From contig NC_134684.1 of NCBI RefSeq assembly GCF_024713945.1, positions 656,001 through 720,000 on the forward strand: DNA of 64,000 nucleotides. Reading direction: 5' to 3'. This stretch comes from Dermatophagoides farinae (taxonomy: Eukaryota > Arthropoda > Arachnida > Sarcoptiformes > Pyroglyphidae). The notes under the pieces were generated by a model, which saw only the letters and a list, made by a program, of their open reading frames with translations, had not been told where the DNA came from and made no database searches. Shown here in pieces: positions 10,882 to 24,800 of the stretch; the first letter of the stretch is position 1; the number at the start of each line of letters is the position of its first letter. The position numbers were made by a program, and so were the translations under genes.

Positions 10882-13800
10882 AGTTACTGCTAAATAAATT
10901 TTTCGTTATTTTTTTCTCTGTTTACAACATCATGATGAAAAATGTCTTAATTTGATAAATGATTTTACACATACATACACACACATAGAGAGAGAGAGAG
11001 ACAATGGAAAATGAAAACAAAAGGGTTATATGCCAACGACAACGATAACGACAACGACAACATCAACAAGCAAAGAATCTGAATGTAGAATAAAAGAATA
11101 AAAATGAGATTATAATTTGATTTATTCCAGCATACTACATTCATTCATTCATTGTAGCAAAAAAAAAAAAAAAAATAAAATAGGGGTCACACGTAGAATG
11201 TACGTTCATTTCATATTCTGTATTCTGATCATCATCTATTCATTTATTTATATGCTAATTAATGTCTTAGTATGTCTGTTTGTGTAGAGCTTTTATTTTC
11301 ATTGGAAGATGATTATTTTTCTTTTGTTGTTGTTGTTGTTGTTGTCGACACAAACACTGGTTAATAAAAGAATTGGAACGTTTCATTTTAATTCTTCTTC
11401 TTCACTTTCATCATCATCATCATTATTATCTTCTTATCCTTTATAACCAGACATTTTCATTTGAAAGGTGTCTTCTACACTATTATTAGAAAAAAAATTT
11501 GTATGCAAATTGACTCAAGGGTCGTCCAAGAAAAAAAAATGAAAGAAAATTGAATAAATAAAACAAGAAATGAGAACGATTCCGGATTCTGTTTGCCAGT
11601 GATTGAAATAATTAGCATGCATTCATTTTGATTGGAAAATATTGGAGATTTGTTGTCGTTGTTTTTTTTTGGCGGATATTACAGCATTGCTGTCAAGGGT
11701 TTAATTATTGAATTAAATATAAGCCGTATATACAAGTGGAGAGAAAAATTGAACAAACATGATGATGATGATGTTAACGGTAAAAATACAAATGAAAGAA
11801 AAAAAAAGAAAAATGATTTCGAAACAAATATTGAAAAATGAATGGATGCTGGTACACTTTTGGGCAAGATAACAAAGATTGATATATCTACTGCAGCAGC
11901 AGCAAAAAAAAAATCAGAAAATCTTTTTCCAGTCCAGGTCATCTAGCTAGCTAGCTAGCTAGTCTGGTTATAGAGTGAATAAATTGGCCAGCAAAATCTG
12001 GACAGCCATAACAATAATAAGAATAAGAAACAAAATAAGAAAAAAGGTCGAAAACAAAAATGAAAAATTCAATTCGTTAGAATTATCATAATAATAATAA
12101 TAATAATAAACGAATATTATGAACAAAAAATCCAATCATCTTAATGCAACAAATTTATTGCTGATGATAATGGTGAGAATGTGTACAAGAAGAAGAAGAA
12201 GAAAAAAAAGAATCAAATCAAATCATTCAATGGCGAGGTGTATATCATTATCATTATTATTATGATAATAATCACAGAATCACAGAATATATCATCATCA
12301 TGATCATAATAGGAAAAAAAATAATGTCGAAAACATTCAAACAGATTCAGATGATCATTTTTATCAAAACAAGGTCAGAAATGATTTTTTTCGTGTTCTG
12401 CAGAATAATAATTTTGATTTAGATGTAGGTGATAGTGGCTATAATGGCCAATAACAGAAAATGGAATCATGGAAAATTTCGGGTGAAAAAAAAATTCGAA
12501 AAAGTTTTTTTCTTTAATTTCCCAATGATGAATCTGAAATTCCTCAAAAAAAAAATCCAATCAAAAGTAAAACATAAAACTTCTGAGTATGATGAATTAT
12601 GACGTTGATCGAGTGATGATCCGGTCAGCTAACCGGCCAACAGCAACAACAACGAAAATGAAAACCACAAATCAAATTCATTGTGGAATGAGAAAAAAAA
12701 TTTTTTTTCCGCTCTCCATAACAGCAACAAAAAAAAACTTTTACAATCATCGAGTGGATGATGCATTTCATTTCTGGGTTGAAAAATTAAATTTTTTTTG
12801 TTCAATGAATCTGAAGAAGATGACGAAGGAAGAATATTTTCATCATCATCAACATGAATTTTTTGGGCCATTCATTGTCGACGTTTACAAGCAATTGAAA
12901 TTATAATAATAATTTACATAAATGCAAAGAGAAAAACAACTTGTGTTTATTTTATCTATATTGCTCATTGCTCATGTGATATATTGTGTGTGTGTGAAAT
13001 GAGTAGAATTTTTTTTCTTCTTTCTCTAGAAATGCAAACACACTTTATCATTTTAAGAATATTCAAGCAGCATCAGTTATTATAATCATATATGATGGTT
13101 GTTTTGGAATATAATGTCTGCTCATATTAACTTTGCTTTAGTAGCTAAAGTTCATTCAAACAAAACAAAACAAAACAACAAAAAAAAATTCATGATGATG
13201 ATGATGATCATTGTGAAACAATTTGGATGAGCCAAGATAAATCCAGAAATAGAAACAGAAACAGAAAAAAATAACAACACTAGAAAGTTTGATTTACTCT
13301 CATTTGATTGATGCAAATGACTTTTTTTTCTGGGTTTCACATTCAAAAAAAAAAAAATTGCTGCTGCAAATCTTATTCTGCCACCACCACTACCAATAAC
13401 ACCCCCTTCTAGTTATAATGAAACCAGTCATATTCAAGTTAAATCTCACTCTCTCTCTCTCTTGCCAATCTGGCAAATGGAATTTAGTGTTTAATGTTTA
13501 TTGTTGTTGCTGTTTTTTTCAAGCTTCATCTTTCATCCATAAAACGATCCACAACAACAACAAAAAGTTCTTGGATTTCCATGTTCTTATTTCAATGTAA
13601 AATTATTTTTTTTTGTTTTCGTTTTTCGTTTTGCACTAAAACAGCATTCATTGTGTTTGTGTTTGTTGTAATCATGAATCTCATCTTCATGTGTAAAGAT
13701 TCATGCACAAACAACACACACAAACAGCACACACACACCCAGATTGGATTCTTTGAAGTAAAAACAAATGAACGAGAGATATAAATTGCTTTTATCATCA

Positions 13801-16800
13801 GCAAAGAGAAAAAAACAAATTCAACGAATATATACAAAAAAAAACAATGAATTAAAACAACAGAAACGGATTTAAATATATATCAGAATTTAGTGTTGAT
13901 TGTTGTTGGGCTTTAGTCATTTTTCTTTTTTTTTGGATGTGCCAAACACACACACACACACACGCATTACGGTTGAAATGAATTTGAAAACAAACGCACA
14001 CACTTAATCTATTTCAACAACAACAACAAAAAAACAACAGCTTGTTGTTGTTGTTGTTGCAATGACAACTTTGTGGGAAAATAGAAAAAAAAAATTTCGC
14101 AAAAATTCAAGCATGACAAGAAGAAAATCATCAACCGATAAACAAAAACGTGAGAAAATGTTTGCCAGTAAAGCTAACATTTCAGGGCCACACACATAAC
14201 TCGGGTCATGAGGTGGAAGAAAAAAAAATTTTTTTTTCCAAAAAAAAACTTAATTTTCCCCTACACAACCACAATTCAATGGAACAAAACAAACTAACAG
14301 ACAGACAAACAAACACTTCTTGGTCCCGGGTAAATATCTAAAGATTTATATCATCATCATGATTATTTGGTTTGTGTTTCCAGTACGATGCATTCACACA
14401 CACAAAGAAAAAGATTTTTTTTTACTTTTTTAAGAATTCTAAAAAAATGGCATTTACACACACACACACAGACATCCATTTCATTTCATTTCATAAAACA
14501 CACAATTCAATGAAGAATAAATGAATGAATGAATGAACGAATGAATGAATCAAGAAAAAAAATGGCAAGAGAATGAGAAAAAATTCTTTTGGAAATTGTA
14601 TCAAGAAATGATAATAGAAATATAACCAACAACAACAACAACGACGACGACGAACCAGAAAATGGAGAAAAAAAAACTTGATTCATTCAAGTGATAAATG
14701 CTCAGTAAAGGTTCGTGGAAAATTAAAAAAAAAATTCTGAAACTAAAAAAAGATACGAATAAGAATCTAAAAATCTCAATTTTTTTTATATTCCGTAGTA
14801 AGAACTAACACAATTCTTTATGATGATTCTACATTTATTCTCATTTCATTTAGACGATTATTATCATTTATTATTATTTTGTATGAGTGTGTGTGTACCG
14901 TAGAACAAAAAAAAAGAGAAAATTTTTCATTAATAAGAGATTTAATCTAGCGTGTTTAATGCCGGGGAATATTTTTGTTTCCCCCCACTATCAATTTCAC
15001 AAGATTTACAATGGCAAGCAAGCAACAAAAAAATGAATGAATGAATGAATGATCTGTATCAATTGGTTTTTTTTTGCCTGGTGGTGCAAATGTTGAATTC
15101 TGTTTTTTCATTTTCACGTTCAATATTTACCTATGGATTTATGATGATGGCAAAGAAAAAAACAAGATTTATCATGGCAGAATTTGAAGAAAAGAGTGAA
15201 TGTGAGAATCGTTATTTTTTTGTTTGCGCAAACTTTTTTTTCATTCACTATTTCTGTCTGCCTGATTAATTAGATGATCTTTGACCAAAAAAAAAATTGC
15301 GATTTTCAAAATTTTGAAAAATAAGAATCATGTGTGTGCGTGCGTTTGTTTTTTCCATTCTTGCATGTTACAATTGTTTTTAATTTCAATTTTAAACACT
15401 ATATATATGTGAAAAATTCTGTGAATATATATACAAATGGAAAGAATGAATTAATTTAATTCTTTTGTATTTTTTTTTCATCAAGATACTCGGAGCCTGT
15501 GTGTGTGACCCGCATCGTTAGTTGTGAAATGAAATAAACGAAAAACAAAGATAAAAACAGTGAAATTGAAAGCTTTGAATTTCAACCGAAAAGAAGAAAA
15601 AAAAAGATTCATTTGATTAATTCGGTCACACACACACACACATACAAGAGAGACAGAGCTAAAGAATGACTGATGAACAGCGACAGAAAAAAAGTGTGGT
15701 AATTCCAGAATCGAAGAAAGGAAAAAAAATCCTGAAAATGTAACGAAACTAAATGAAAGCCAAAGACTTTGATGTGCATGTTGTGTGTGTGTGTGTGTGT
15801 GTGTAGAACACTAATCTAATTTGTGATCAATTTTAACTTGATTTAAAAGCATTCTTTTTCCCTTTTTTCTACGAGTTTCTTCTCGTGTTTCGTTATCGTC
15901 ATCATCATCATCATCATCAAAATGAGACGAATCATTGACAATTGAATGAATGTGGCAGCACAATATGAAGCAACAGACAAATTAAAAGATTCAAAATTAT
16001 AGTAATAGTAACCAGTATCGAATATCGGTTGTCGACAGCTTCATATATTAAGATTTTTTTTTGTTTTGAAAAAAAATAAGAAAAAGAGACGTAGTCACTA
16101 TCTATCTCCATTATTATTATTATTATTATTCAGAATGATGATTAGGATTGAAAATGGAAAAGTAGCAATATCATCATTCTGTGGGTTAGTAAAATGAGAA
16201 AAAAAAAGTTGGAATCGATTCCAATTCAATGAATTTGCATACAGGGGTACATAGAAAAACATTGATGACGATGATGATCGAGTGTCGTTTTTTTTCCTAG
16301 TACCATTTTCATTCATTCATTCATTCATGGTTTATTATATATCAAAATTTATTTGTTCAACTCTTTTTTTAATAATAACAAAAATGAATCAAAATTAAAA
16401 TTGAAATTGAAATGAATCGTTATGGAAGAAGAATGAAAAAAAAGAAATGAGATATTTTCTTCATCATTTTTGTCTTGGGAACAATAGAAAGAAACTGAAT
16501 GTATGAATGGATGGTCGTTTTTTTTCTTTTCATTGTTCATTCAAAGTTTTTTTTCTAGGTTTGCCACAATCATCTAACCCTCGAACCCATTATCATTATC
16601 AATGATTACTACGTTTGATCATTATTATTAAATTGAATTAAATGCGAAAAAAAGTTCATTTTTTTCCTTCTCATTCGATGTTGATATGATGGACATGATT
16701 TGGTCACAGAAAATTTTTTTTTCGTCTGACCTTTACATTGTTTTCAATCACAAGTAGCAGAAGAAGAATGAAAAAACAAATTGATTACGTAATTTAAATT

Positions 16801-18827
16801 ATTGTCATCAAGAAATTATGATGATGATGATGATGGCGATGGTGACATGCGCATAAATTATCAGGCCAAACAATTTAATGGGTTCCGAAATGGCAAAACA
16901 TACACACAACACACACACACACAGACATAATAGTCTGCCAATTCGTTTATTATTATTTTCCGGTTATATAAAACGAATGACATACACACACACACACACA
17001 GAGAGAGGGAGAAAATGAAGCAAAAATTATTATTATTTAGGACGGAATTCTAGATCAATCAATCATTATCATATGGATGTAATAATACAAGAATAACTGG
17101 GAGAGAAAAAAAATGGAACCAAACTCGATTTGTTCAATTCTGATGATGATGATGATGATGTTGATGTAAATACAAAGCCAATTCTCTACTTTCACATATT
17201 TTACAATAAATGATTAGGGCTGTGATGATGGTTGAGCTAGAAACATCAATACACACACACAACAACAACAACAAATGACAACGACAATTGATCGACGACA
17301 ATTTTTTGTTGCTGTTGTTGTTGTTGTTGTTGTAACAATAACAACAACAGCTGAAAGTGACGAAAGAAACGAAAGAAAGAAATGATCAACTTCTATAAAT
17401 TCAATTTCTAGGTTTTCCATCATCATCATCATCGTTGACATCGACATTAACAAAATCAAATCATTCAGGGTGATTACGATAATAAATAAATATATACAGT
17501 AGATATAAAAAAAATCAATTCTGAACAAACCCGATTTTTTTTCCTTTCAGATCAGTAGGTCAATGGGGAATTTGACATTGTTTTGTCATGTCGTTTCGGT
17601 TTTTGCTGTTGTCGTCGTCGTTGTCGTCGTTGTTGTTGTTGTTGTTGACATGGATGCAATGACATTCAATTGATTGATTGATTGATTGATTGAAGAAACA
17701 AATGAAATTATGAAATGATACAAATTAGAAAAAAAAACAAAACCACAAGCAGAAAAATTTGTCCAAGAACGATATTTATGAGGAAACAGAAAAAAAACTC
17801 ATCACTATAATAATTATCATTAACATTCATTTTTGTCGTTGTTGTTGTTGTTGGCAAATGAATGTCAAGAACAAAAAAAAAACAATACTGGCGGCTTGCA
17901 TGATGGAAAATTGTATATACAATTATCATCTCGTTTAAAACAATGATGATAAAACACTCAAAATAATTTCTCTTTCATTCATTCATTCATCATCATCTGT
18001 AAAAAGGGAAAAAAAATGCTCGGCGATGGTAGTGGATTTGGTTTGTTCAACAATCCTAATGATGATGATGATGATCGTAGTCATTATCATCATCATCATC
18101 ATCATTTTAATAATCAATGTGAATCTTATTTTCTAAATTTTTTATTTCGACAGAAAAAAAATTTGGAGAAAATGAAATGCAAAAAAAATGAACTAAATTC
18201 ACAATTGGTATGCAGAATCGCTTCTTTTTTTTATGGGTACGGGTGGGGCCACCATTCATCCAGTCGACCAACAAATCATCATCATCATCGTCGTCATGAA
18301 TGTTCTTTTTTTATGGCCAAAAGCACAACATCCACACAACACATCATCATTATTTTTTAATGATAAAATGAATTTGAAACAAACAAACAAATAATCCAAA
18401 TAAAAAAAATGAAACAAAATGAATGAGAAAAAAAGGAAAAGAAAAAGTTTTTACAAATATCATCATCATCATCATTATATTGAAGTGAATGTGAAAAAAA
18501 AGCAAAAAAAAATGAAAATTTAAATTTAAATAAAAATTAAAAGGAAAAAAAACCCCAGTGTAATTTAAAATGATTAATGTGCGTGTTGACATCATTGTCG
18601 TTTTTTCTGTTGTATATATCGGGAATGATGACGAGCTTTATTTTTTTTTCACATCATTTTATTTTGCAAATTTAACATGTGATGATATATTAATTTTAAT
18701 AACAAAATTTGAATCAGAAAAAGAGAGAGAGCAAGAGAGCAAGAACATGTTCGAAACAAAATCTTCATTTGGACGGTGATTTATAATACAAAAAAAAATA
18801 AATAAATAAAAGTTACAATTTTCATTA
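10882..18827. other. Non-coding spacer between convergent GH31 and SLC3A-like genes
   Basis: This is 7.9 kb with no supported gene. It contains many microsatellites: GA near 10990, (CTAG)5 at 11943-11962, CA near 13955, GT near 15784, TTGA at ~17669-17693, GTT/GTC near 17600-17648. It also has long A and T runs. Open frames of 60-114 codons (for example 12589-12906 and 18016-18360) are low-complexity translations with no domain signal. TTTATT at 18637-18642 is a plausible poly(A) signal (reverse complement) for the minus-strand gene ending at 18828. Confidence 0.5.
11943..11962. repeat. (CTAG)5 tetranucleotide microsatellite
   Basis: Five perfect CTAG units. The motif is self-complementary, so the run is also palindromic. 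It lies in the intergenic spacer. Confidence 0.9.
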
Positions 18828-21800
18828 TTATTCAACAGTAACAATCATTGCTTCACCTGGATCTAATTGTAATGATTTCATTATAAGAAATTCACTTGTA
18901 CGATTAATATTGGTTGCCATTTGTATGATTGAAAAATGAAATTTATCTGAAAAATCTCTAACAATTGTTTCATTGCCTAGATTTGCAAACACAACATAAC
19001 GATAACGTTTGTATTTGGATAATACATCTATATCATCGCCAACCATTAATCGATGATGATTATCGACCGTTGTAATCATTGTTGATGATTTGGATGGATT
19101 TATACGATCAAAATATTGTTCCAATACGATGGTTGTTTGATCAATGTAATGGAATAGATAATTTATTCGATGATTTAATATGGATGATTTCGATTCTTTG
19201 GTCAGCAAATTCTTTTTATTATTTTGATTATTAGATGATGTTGAAAATTGTTGATTTTGATTTAAAGATTTGGTCTCCAAATCATCAATATAAAGAAAAT
19301 CCAAACGAAAATTAATCAATTCGGCAACAATTTTAACCATTTCTGAACGTTTTTCCACATTAATATGTGTATAATCCGGATGAATTGGTAACCATGATGA
19401 TGTGGATACATTTGGCAGACTAAAATTACCATTCGGTGATTCTGATGACCATGCCATTGGACATAGTTGACTGCCGATGAAAACCTTTTTTTTTATTTGA
19501 ATAAAATGACAGCAAAAAAAAAAGAAAAAAAATTATTTCAATAAAACAAAAAGAGTATATTGACCAAAACAAGAGAAACAAACAAACAAACAAAAAAAAT
19601 GTCATCCAGTCATTTTTTTGTTGTTTTTCATTTTTCACTCATTTTGATTAATTAATTAATTAACTTTTAATCATTGAAAATAAATCCCAATTGGGATTTC
19701 ATTTCATTCATTCATTCATTAATGGATTCACATTCATTTTGAAAATCTTTTTGTTTTCCAGTTTAACCATCATCTGGCTGAATAATTTTATTTCAATGTT
19801 GAAATTTTTATTCAAGTCCTTGTTGTCTGTTTCGTTGAATTATTATTTTCATTTCTTTTTTTTGCTGTTGTTGTTGTTGTTGTTTTACAAATTAAGCTGA
19901 TTACACACACACACACACACAAACAGTAGTTGCAGCAGTACTGAATATTCTGGTGAATAATAATGATTCGAGTTGGAAGCAAAACATCAACAACTAAACA
20001 TGTGACACTGGGAAAATTTTTTTTTTTTTACAAAGTAAAAAACTTGGTATCACATGATACCTAAGACTTGGTGTGTTGAACATGTTGACGATCCAATTAA
20101 ATTTACCACCATGATTCGTATGATGAGATAATAATTGACAATTTTTTTTTCATTTTTTTTTGTTTGTCAAAAAAAAATGAAAAAATCGTAATATCACATT
20201 ATATTTGATGATGATGATGATGACAAACATGAAAAATGTCAAATATAGTAGTAGTAGTAGTTGACAATACAAATGATGGATTTTTTTTCAGTGAAAAAAA
20301 AACCAATCATAGTGGTGGTCAGAAAAAGTGTTGACATTAACACTGTCACACACACACTAACAAAAATTGTCAAAAGATGAGAAGGATTTTATTTTATTTG
20401 CTTCTCATCATTTTATTGTTGAAATTGAGAATTAAAAAAAAACTGCAAACAGTGTGAAGAGAGGTCATATCGTCATCATTAAAAAGAATTTTTTTTTCTG
20501 CAACGACAAAATTGTCATTTCTTTTCTTAAATTTTTTTTATTTGTGTCTATTAGACAAGCAACAGCAATAAAAAAAAGTAACAAAAACCTGAATGAAATG
20601 AAATGAAAAAAGAAATCATACGAATGTTTAGGATTCGACATCGACAACTACAACAACAACAACAGCAAGAAATTTGAAACCACGAAAAAAAATCAAGATT
20701 TATCAGTGACATTTGTTTATTTTGCGTTTATTCGATTAGTCAGAATAATAATCACATAGTATCCGAAACCCCCCAAAAAAAAATAAGAAAACAGAAAAAT
20801 CCATTAAAAATAAATCACCACCACCAGCACAATAATGATGAAACGGAGAAAAACATGGGGCAGAGGCCACTGATGATGATGACAATCATCATCGAATTTG
20901 TTTTTTTTCCCATAATCATCGTCATCATTATTATCAAACAAAATGGAAAAATCTTGTAACCAAAAAAAAAACAACAGCAAAATTTTCTTGAATCATTTGA
21001 TAATTATCGATTCGACAAGATTTAATGATTTTTTTTTCATCTTTTCCACTTAGATGTATGTGATATGTGATTCGAACAACCAAAGATTATCTCAAACGAT
21101 TAATGATGGTTGTTGTTGTTTAAATGGAGAAAAAAAAACATTGGGATAAATCAATTATGTTTTGATTTATATGAAAAAATATCAAACATGGGCAAAACAA
21201 AACGAAAAAAAATGAAAAAATTTCATAGACGTGATCACATGAATCACGAATAAATTGAACTGAATCAGATTCATTTTCGTTTCATTTCGATTCATTAAAT
21301 GAGCTTTGAATGTCAAAATGTCCTTAGTTTGCAAATATATGAAAAACACACAAGGATGAAAAGGATCGAGATTAGTTATTTATCTATATCGCTGTTGTTG
21401 TCGTGTTTATTCAGACAGATTCTCTCAGAGGTTTTAAGAACCAAGTGTCCAAGACAATGCAATAATCGAAAAAAGGAAAAATTAAAAAAAAACTTTCAGA
21501 TCCTTCGAAACTAAATTCTCGGGTGAATGGCTTCTATGTTACATGTGTTACAAACACTCAAGCCAAAAATGAAAAAAAAACAAGTCATCCGATCAATAAT
21601 GAATGAAACAAGTGAAAAAAAATCAAGTACAAAAGCAGCACCAAGTAATAATGATAAACAACAAGCGATAAATAAGGGGAGAAAAGGAATTTTTTCATTG
21701 TTGTTCAAAATTCAAAAAAAAAGACAAAATTCGTTGTCATCCACCACCAATTGGAATGTTCAAAAGAAACTCAAAATCGGGATTTTTGTCGCCATCATAT

Positions 21801-24800
21801 AAATGAAAAAAATGATACGAATCGAATCCATTATTTATATTCGTGGATTCTCGATCCACAAACAAACATACATCAAGTCGAAAAATGGATAGAGACAAGT
21901 TTTTTTGTGGCTATTACAATTCCAATTTCAAATATATGAAAAAAAATTGGTTTGATTGTGTGGCAGCCCACCGATTATTATTGCTTGATGATTGTATGTT
22001 GGCTGAATGTGAATGTTGTTTTTTCAATAGTTTGTTATTGGTATCTGTGTGTGTGGAAATAAACAAACAAAAAGATAATCCCAAAGAATGGGAAAAAAAC
22101 TTTTTATTTTTCACATTTTCATTTTCACACATAAACACATCTCCAGCGGGAAAATAAATGAATATTTCTTTCTTGTTTGTTTCAACACTTTTTTTTTCAT
22201 TTGTATTCAGCCCCCAAAGATTGGTCGATTTATTTTTATCATCCATGGTCATTGTTTGGTTCGAAAATCAACATTAAATATTGGGGAATTTTCATTCAAA
22301 AAGTCAAGAATTCACATATTCTTCTCCTAGAATCGCATAACAACGAAAAAAAAAAACAAAAAAAACCCATTCTCTTTCATTGTTTTAATGTGCATGTGTG
22401 TGTGTGTGTGTATCACATGTAAATAAACAAGATCGATATTAATATTTTTTTTTATTATTAGGTCATATCATCATCAACAACAACATTGAATCTTAATGGA
22501 GAGAGAGAAAAAAAAACAAAAAACACCTAGACAATGGCTGGAAAAAAAAATTGAAAACATTAACATGTATTAATAACAATAATAATAATAATACAACAAA
22601 TGAAAACTTGATCAAGTGAAAAGCCATTGATTTTCATATATTCAATATTTGTTATTGTTGTTGTTTTTATTCTGTAGATAGGAATATGGAATATTTCCAT
22701 CAAAATCACAAAGTCACTGAATGTTAATTATATTGTTGTGTTTATGTGTGTGTGTGTGTGTGTGTAAGAAAGCCAAAAACCAATCAGCTTTTATTACACA
22801 ACATATCGAAGGTCAATAGTTAATTAATATTGAAGAAATAAAGAAAGCAAAACAAGAAATACATTTCAAATCACAAAGAATTTAGCAGAATTTCATTGTT
22901 TTTATTCTGTAGAAAGGCAATTTATTTATGAGAAAGTTTTTATTTTCAAAAAGGGAAAAAAATTCAATTTTTTTTGTTCTTCTTCTCTGTTGAAAATCGA
23001 CCAAAATAGTGACCGAAAACAATTCTATAGAATGCATCATCATTATTATATATATATAAATGCCAACAAATTCAACTTGGAACTATCCAATTCAAACAAA
23101 AAAAAAAGAAAGAAAAGAAAAGAAAAAACTTTTAATTCACGCTCATTTCAATCTATATATATATTTTGTTTGAGTCTCACATTCATTCACTTTTTTATCA
23201 AGCTCATCATGATGATGACGATGTTATTTTTTTTTTGTTCTCGTAAGAAAAAACAATATTCTTGCCCATTGACAGAAAGCCATGCATGGAGAGAGAAAAG
23301 GAAAGAATATGATGATTGCCTCGCTAATGATGATCAAAACAGAAACCAACAAAAGCAACGAATTAACTTTCATAAACAACGGAACAACCAGAGAATATAA
23401 AATAAAGTTGAAGAAATAAAATAAAATGTCATCATCATCATTTTTTTTATCTTTTCCTTGAAAATAAAAAAAAAATCTTTGCAAGTTGATCGTTCAAATT
23501 TTTGTTGTTGTTATTGTTGTTTTATTTTTTTTATCATTGTTTTTGTTTCCACTTTGCACACCCAAAAGTCCAACAGCATCATCATCAGCAAGACATCATA
23601 ATAATCATGAAATGATCGTGATCATAAAAAAACAGAACAAACAAACAAACAGAAAAAAATTGATAACATCTAACACGAATCAAATCGCTGTGTAAAGTAG
23701 TCAAAGATCATCATCGCTGTTCAACTGTTTTCAGTGAAAAAAAAGGAAAAAAAACATTTTTTCCGATTTCTGTTTTCACTGAAATCATTCACACTTTAAA
23801 GATTTTGATTACAACGGTAAAACATGACTTTTTTGCGTTTTTTTTTTTGAATGTTTTTACGCAATTTTTTTTGTAAGTGTGTGTGTGAATGAATAAATTA
23901 AATATAGTCAAAATTATTCGTGACAACAACAACAACAACAACAAAAAAATATGAAACAATTGAAAAATGAGCAAAAAAGTTTCATTTCAAACTTTACAAC
24001 AACAACAACAACAAAAACAAAAAAAAACTAAAAAATGAAAAATAGCAATCATCATCCATCGATAGATAATATTGCTGCTGCTACGATGTTTTTTTCATAC
24101 TATTTTCAAACAAACAAACAAACGAAAACAAATGAAAAAAAAATGAAATTCAATAATCTACTTCTATACTGGAAAGGAAAAAAGAAAAGAGAAAAAAACT
24201 TTTTCTGCATCTTCTTCTTCTTCTTCTTCGTAAGATATTAATGCCATTCTATGAATTCTGGCAGTAAATAAATGTGTTCTGGTGTGCTGGTGTGTGTGTA
24301 TCATGAATATAAATTATTCGAGAAATGAGAAAAACTTTGGTCATGATAGGAAAATGAGATGAAGAAAATTTTCATTTTTGCAAAAAAAAAATCTTGAGCC
24401 TTTTCAAATATTTATCATTAGAATATACAGCCGATGATTAAACAAGTAGCAAAATGAAAATAACATTGATGGCCCATAACATTTCAATAAAATGAAATTG
24501 AAATTGAATGTGGGCAAAGAAAAAAAAAACATAGCATGTCATTGCAAATCCAAAGAGATTATTATTTGAACAAAAATTTTAATCTTTTCAAGAAATGAAG
24601 AAAAAAAATTACAATCATTTTCTATGCCAAATGCAAATGGCAAAGAAATGAAAAAATTTTAATCAATAAACACACATGTGCACACACACAGACAGCAGCA
24701 GCGGAAAAAAATGAACAAAATTTCTCTTTTCTTATTAATTTGGAACCATCAAAATTATTCACAAATAATGAGAAAAAAAACGAAAAAGAAGAAGAAGAAA

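Noticed and set aside
16570-16595. GGGTTCGAGGGTT on the minus strand, resembling a tRNA B box
   Set aside because: No A box and no cloverleaf or acceptor stem can be formed from the flanking bases.
18016-18360. 114-codon plus-strand frame with Asp/His runs
   Set aside because: It is a translation of ATG/ATC microsatellites with no conserved segment and no splice context.
18828-19457. Independent 209-aa gene starting MAWSSESPNG
   Set aside because: The reading frame continues upstream through QLCP to a splice acceptor, and the sequence matches the C-terminal part of SLC3A proteins, so it is the last exon of the larger gene.
20044-20065. Small hairpin around GGTATC/GATACC
   Set aside because: Nine pairs at most with a 4-base loop; expected by chance in a window of this size.
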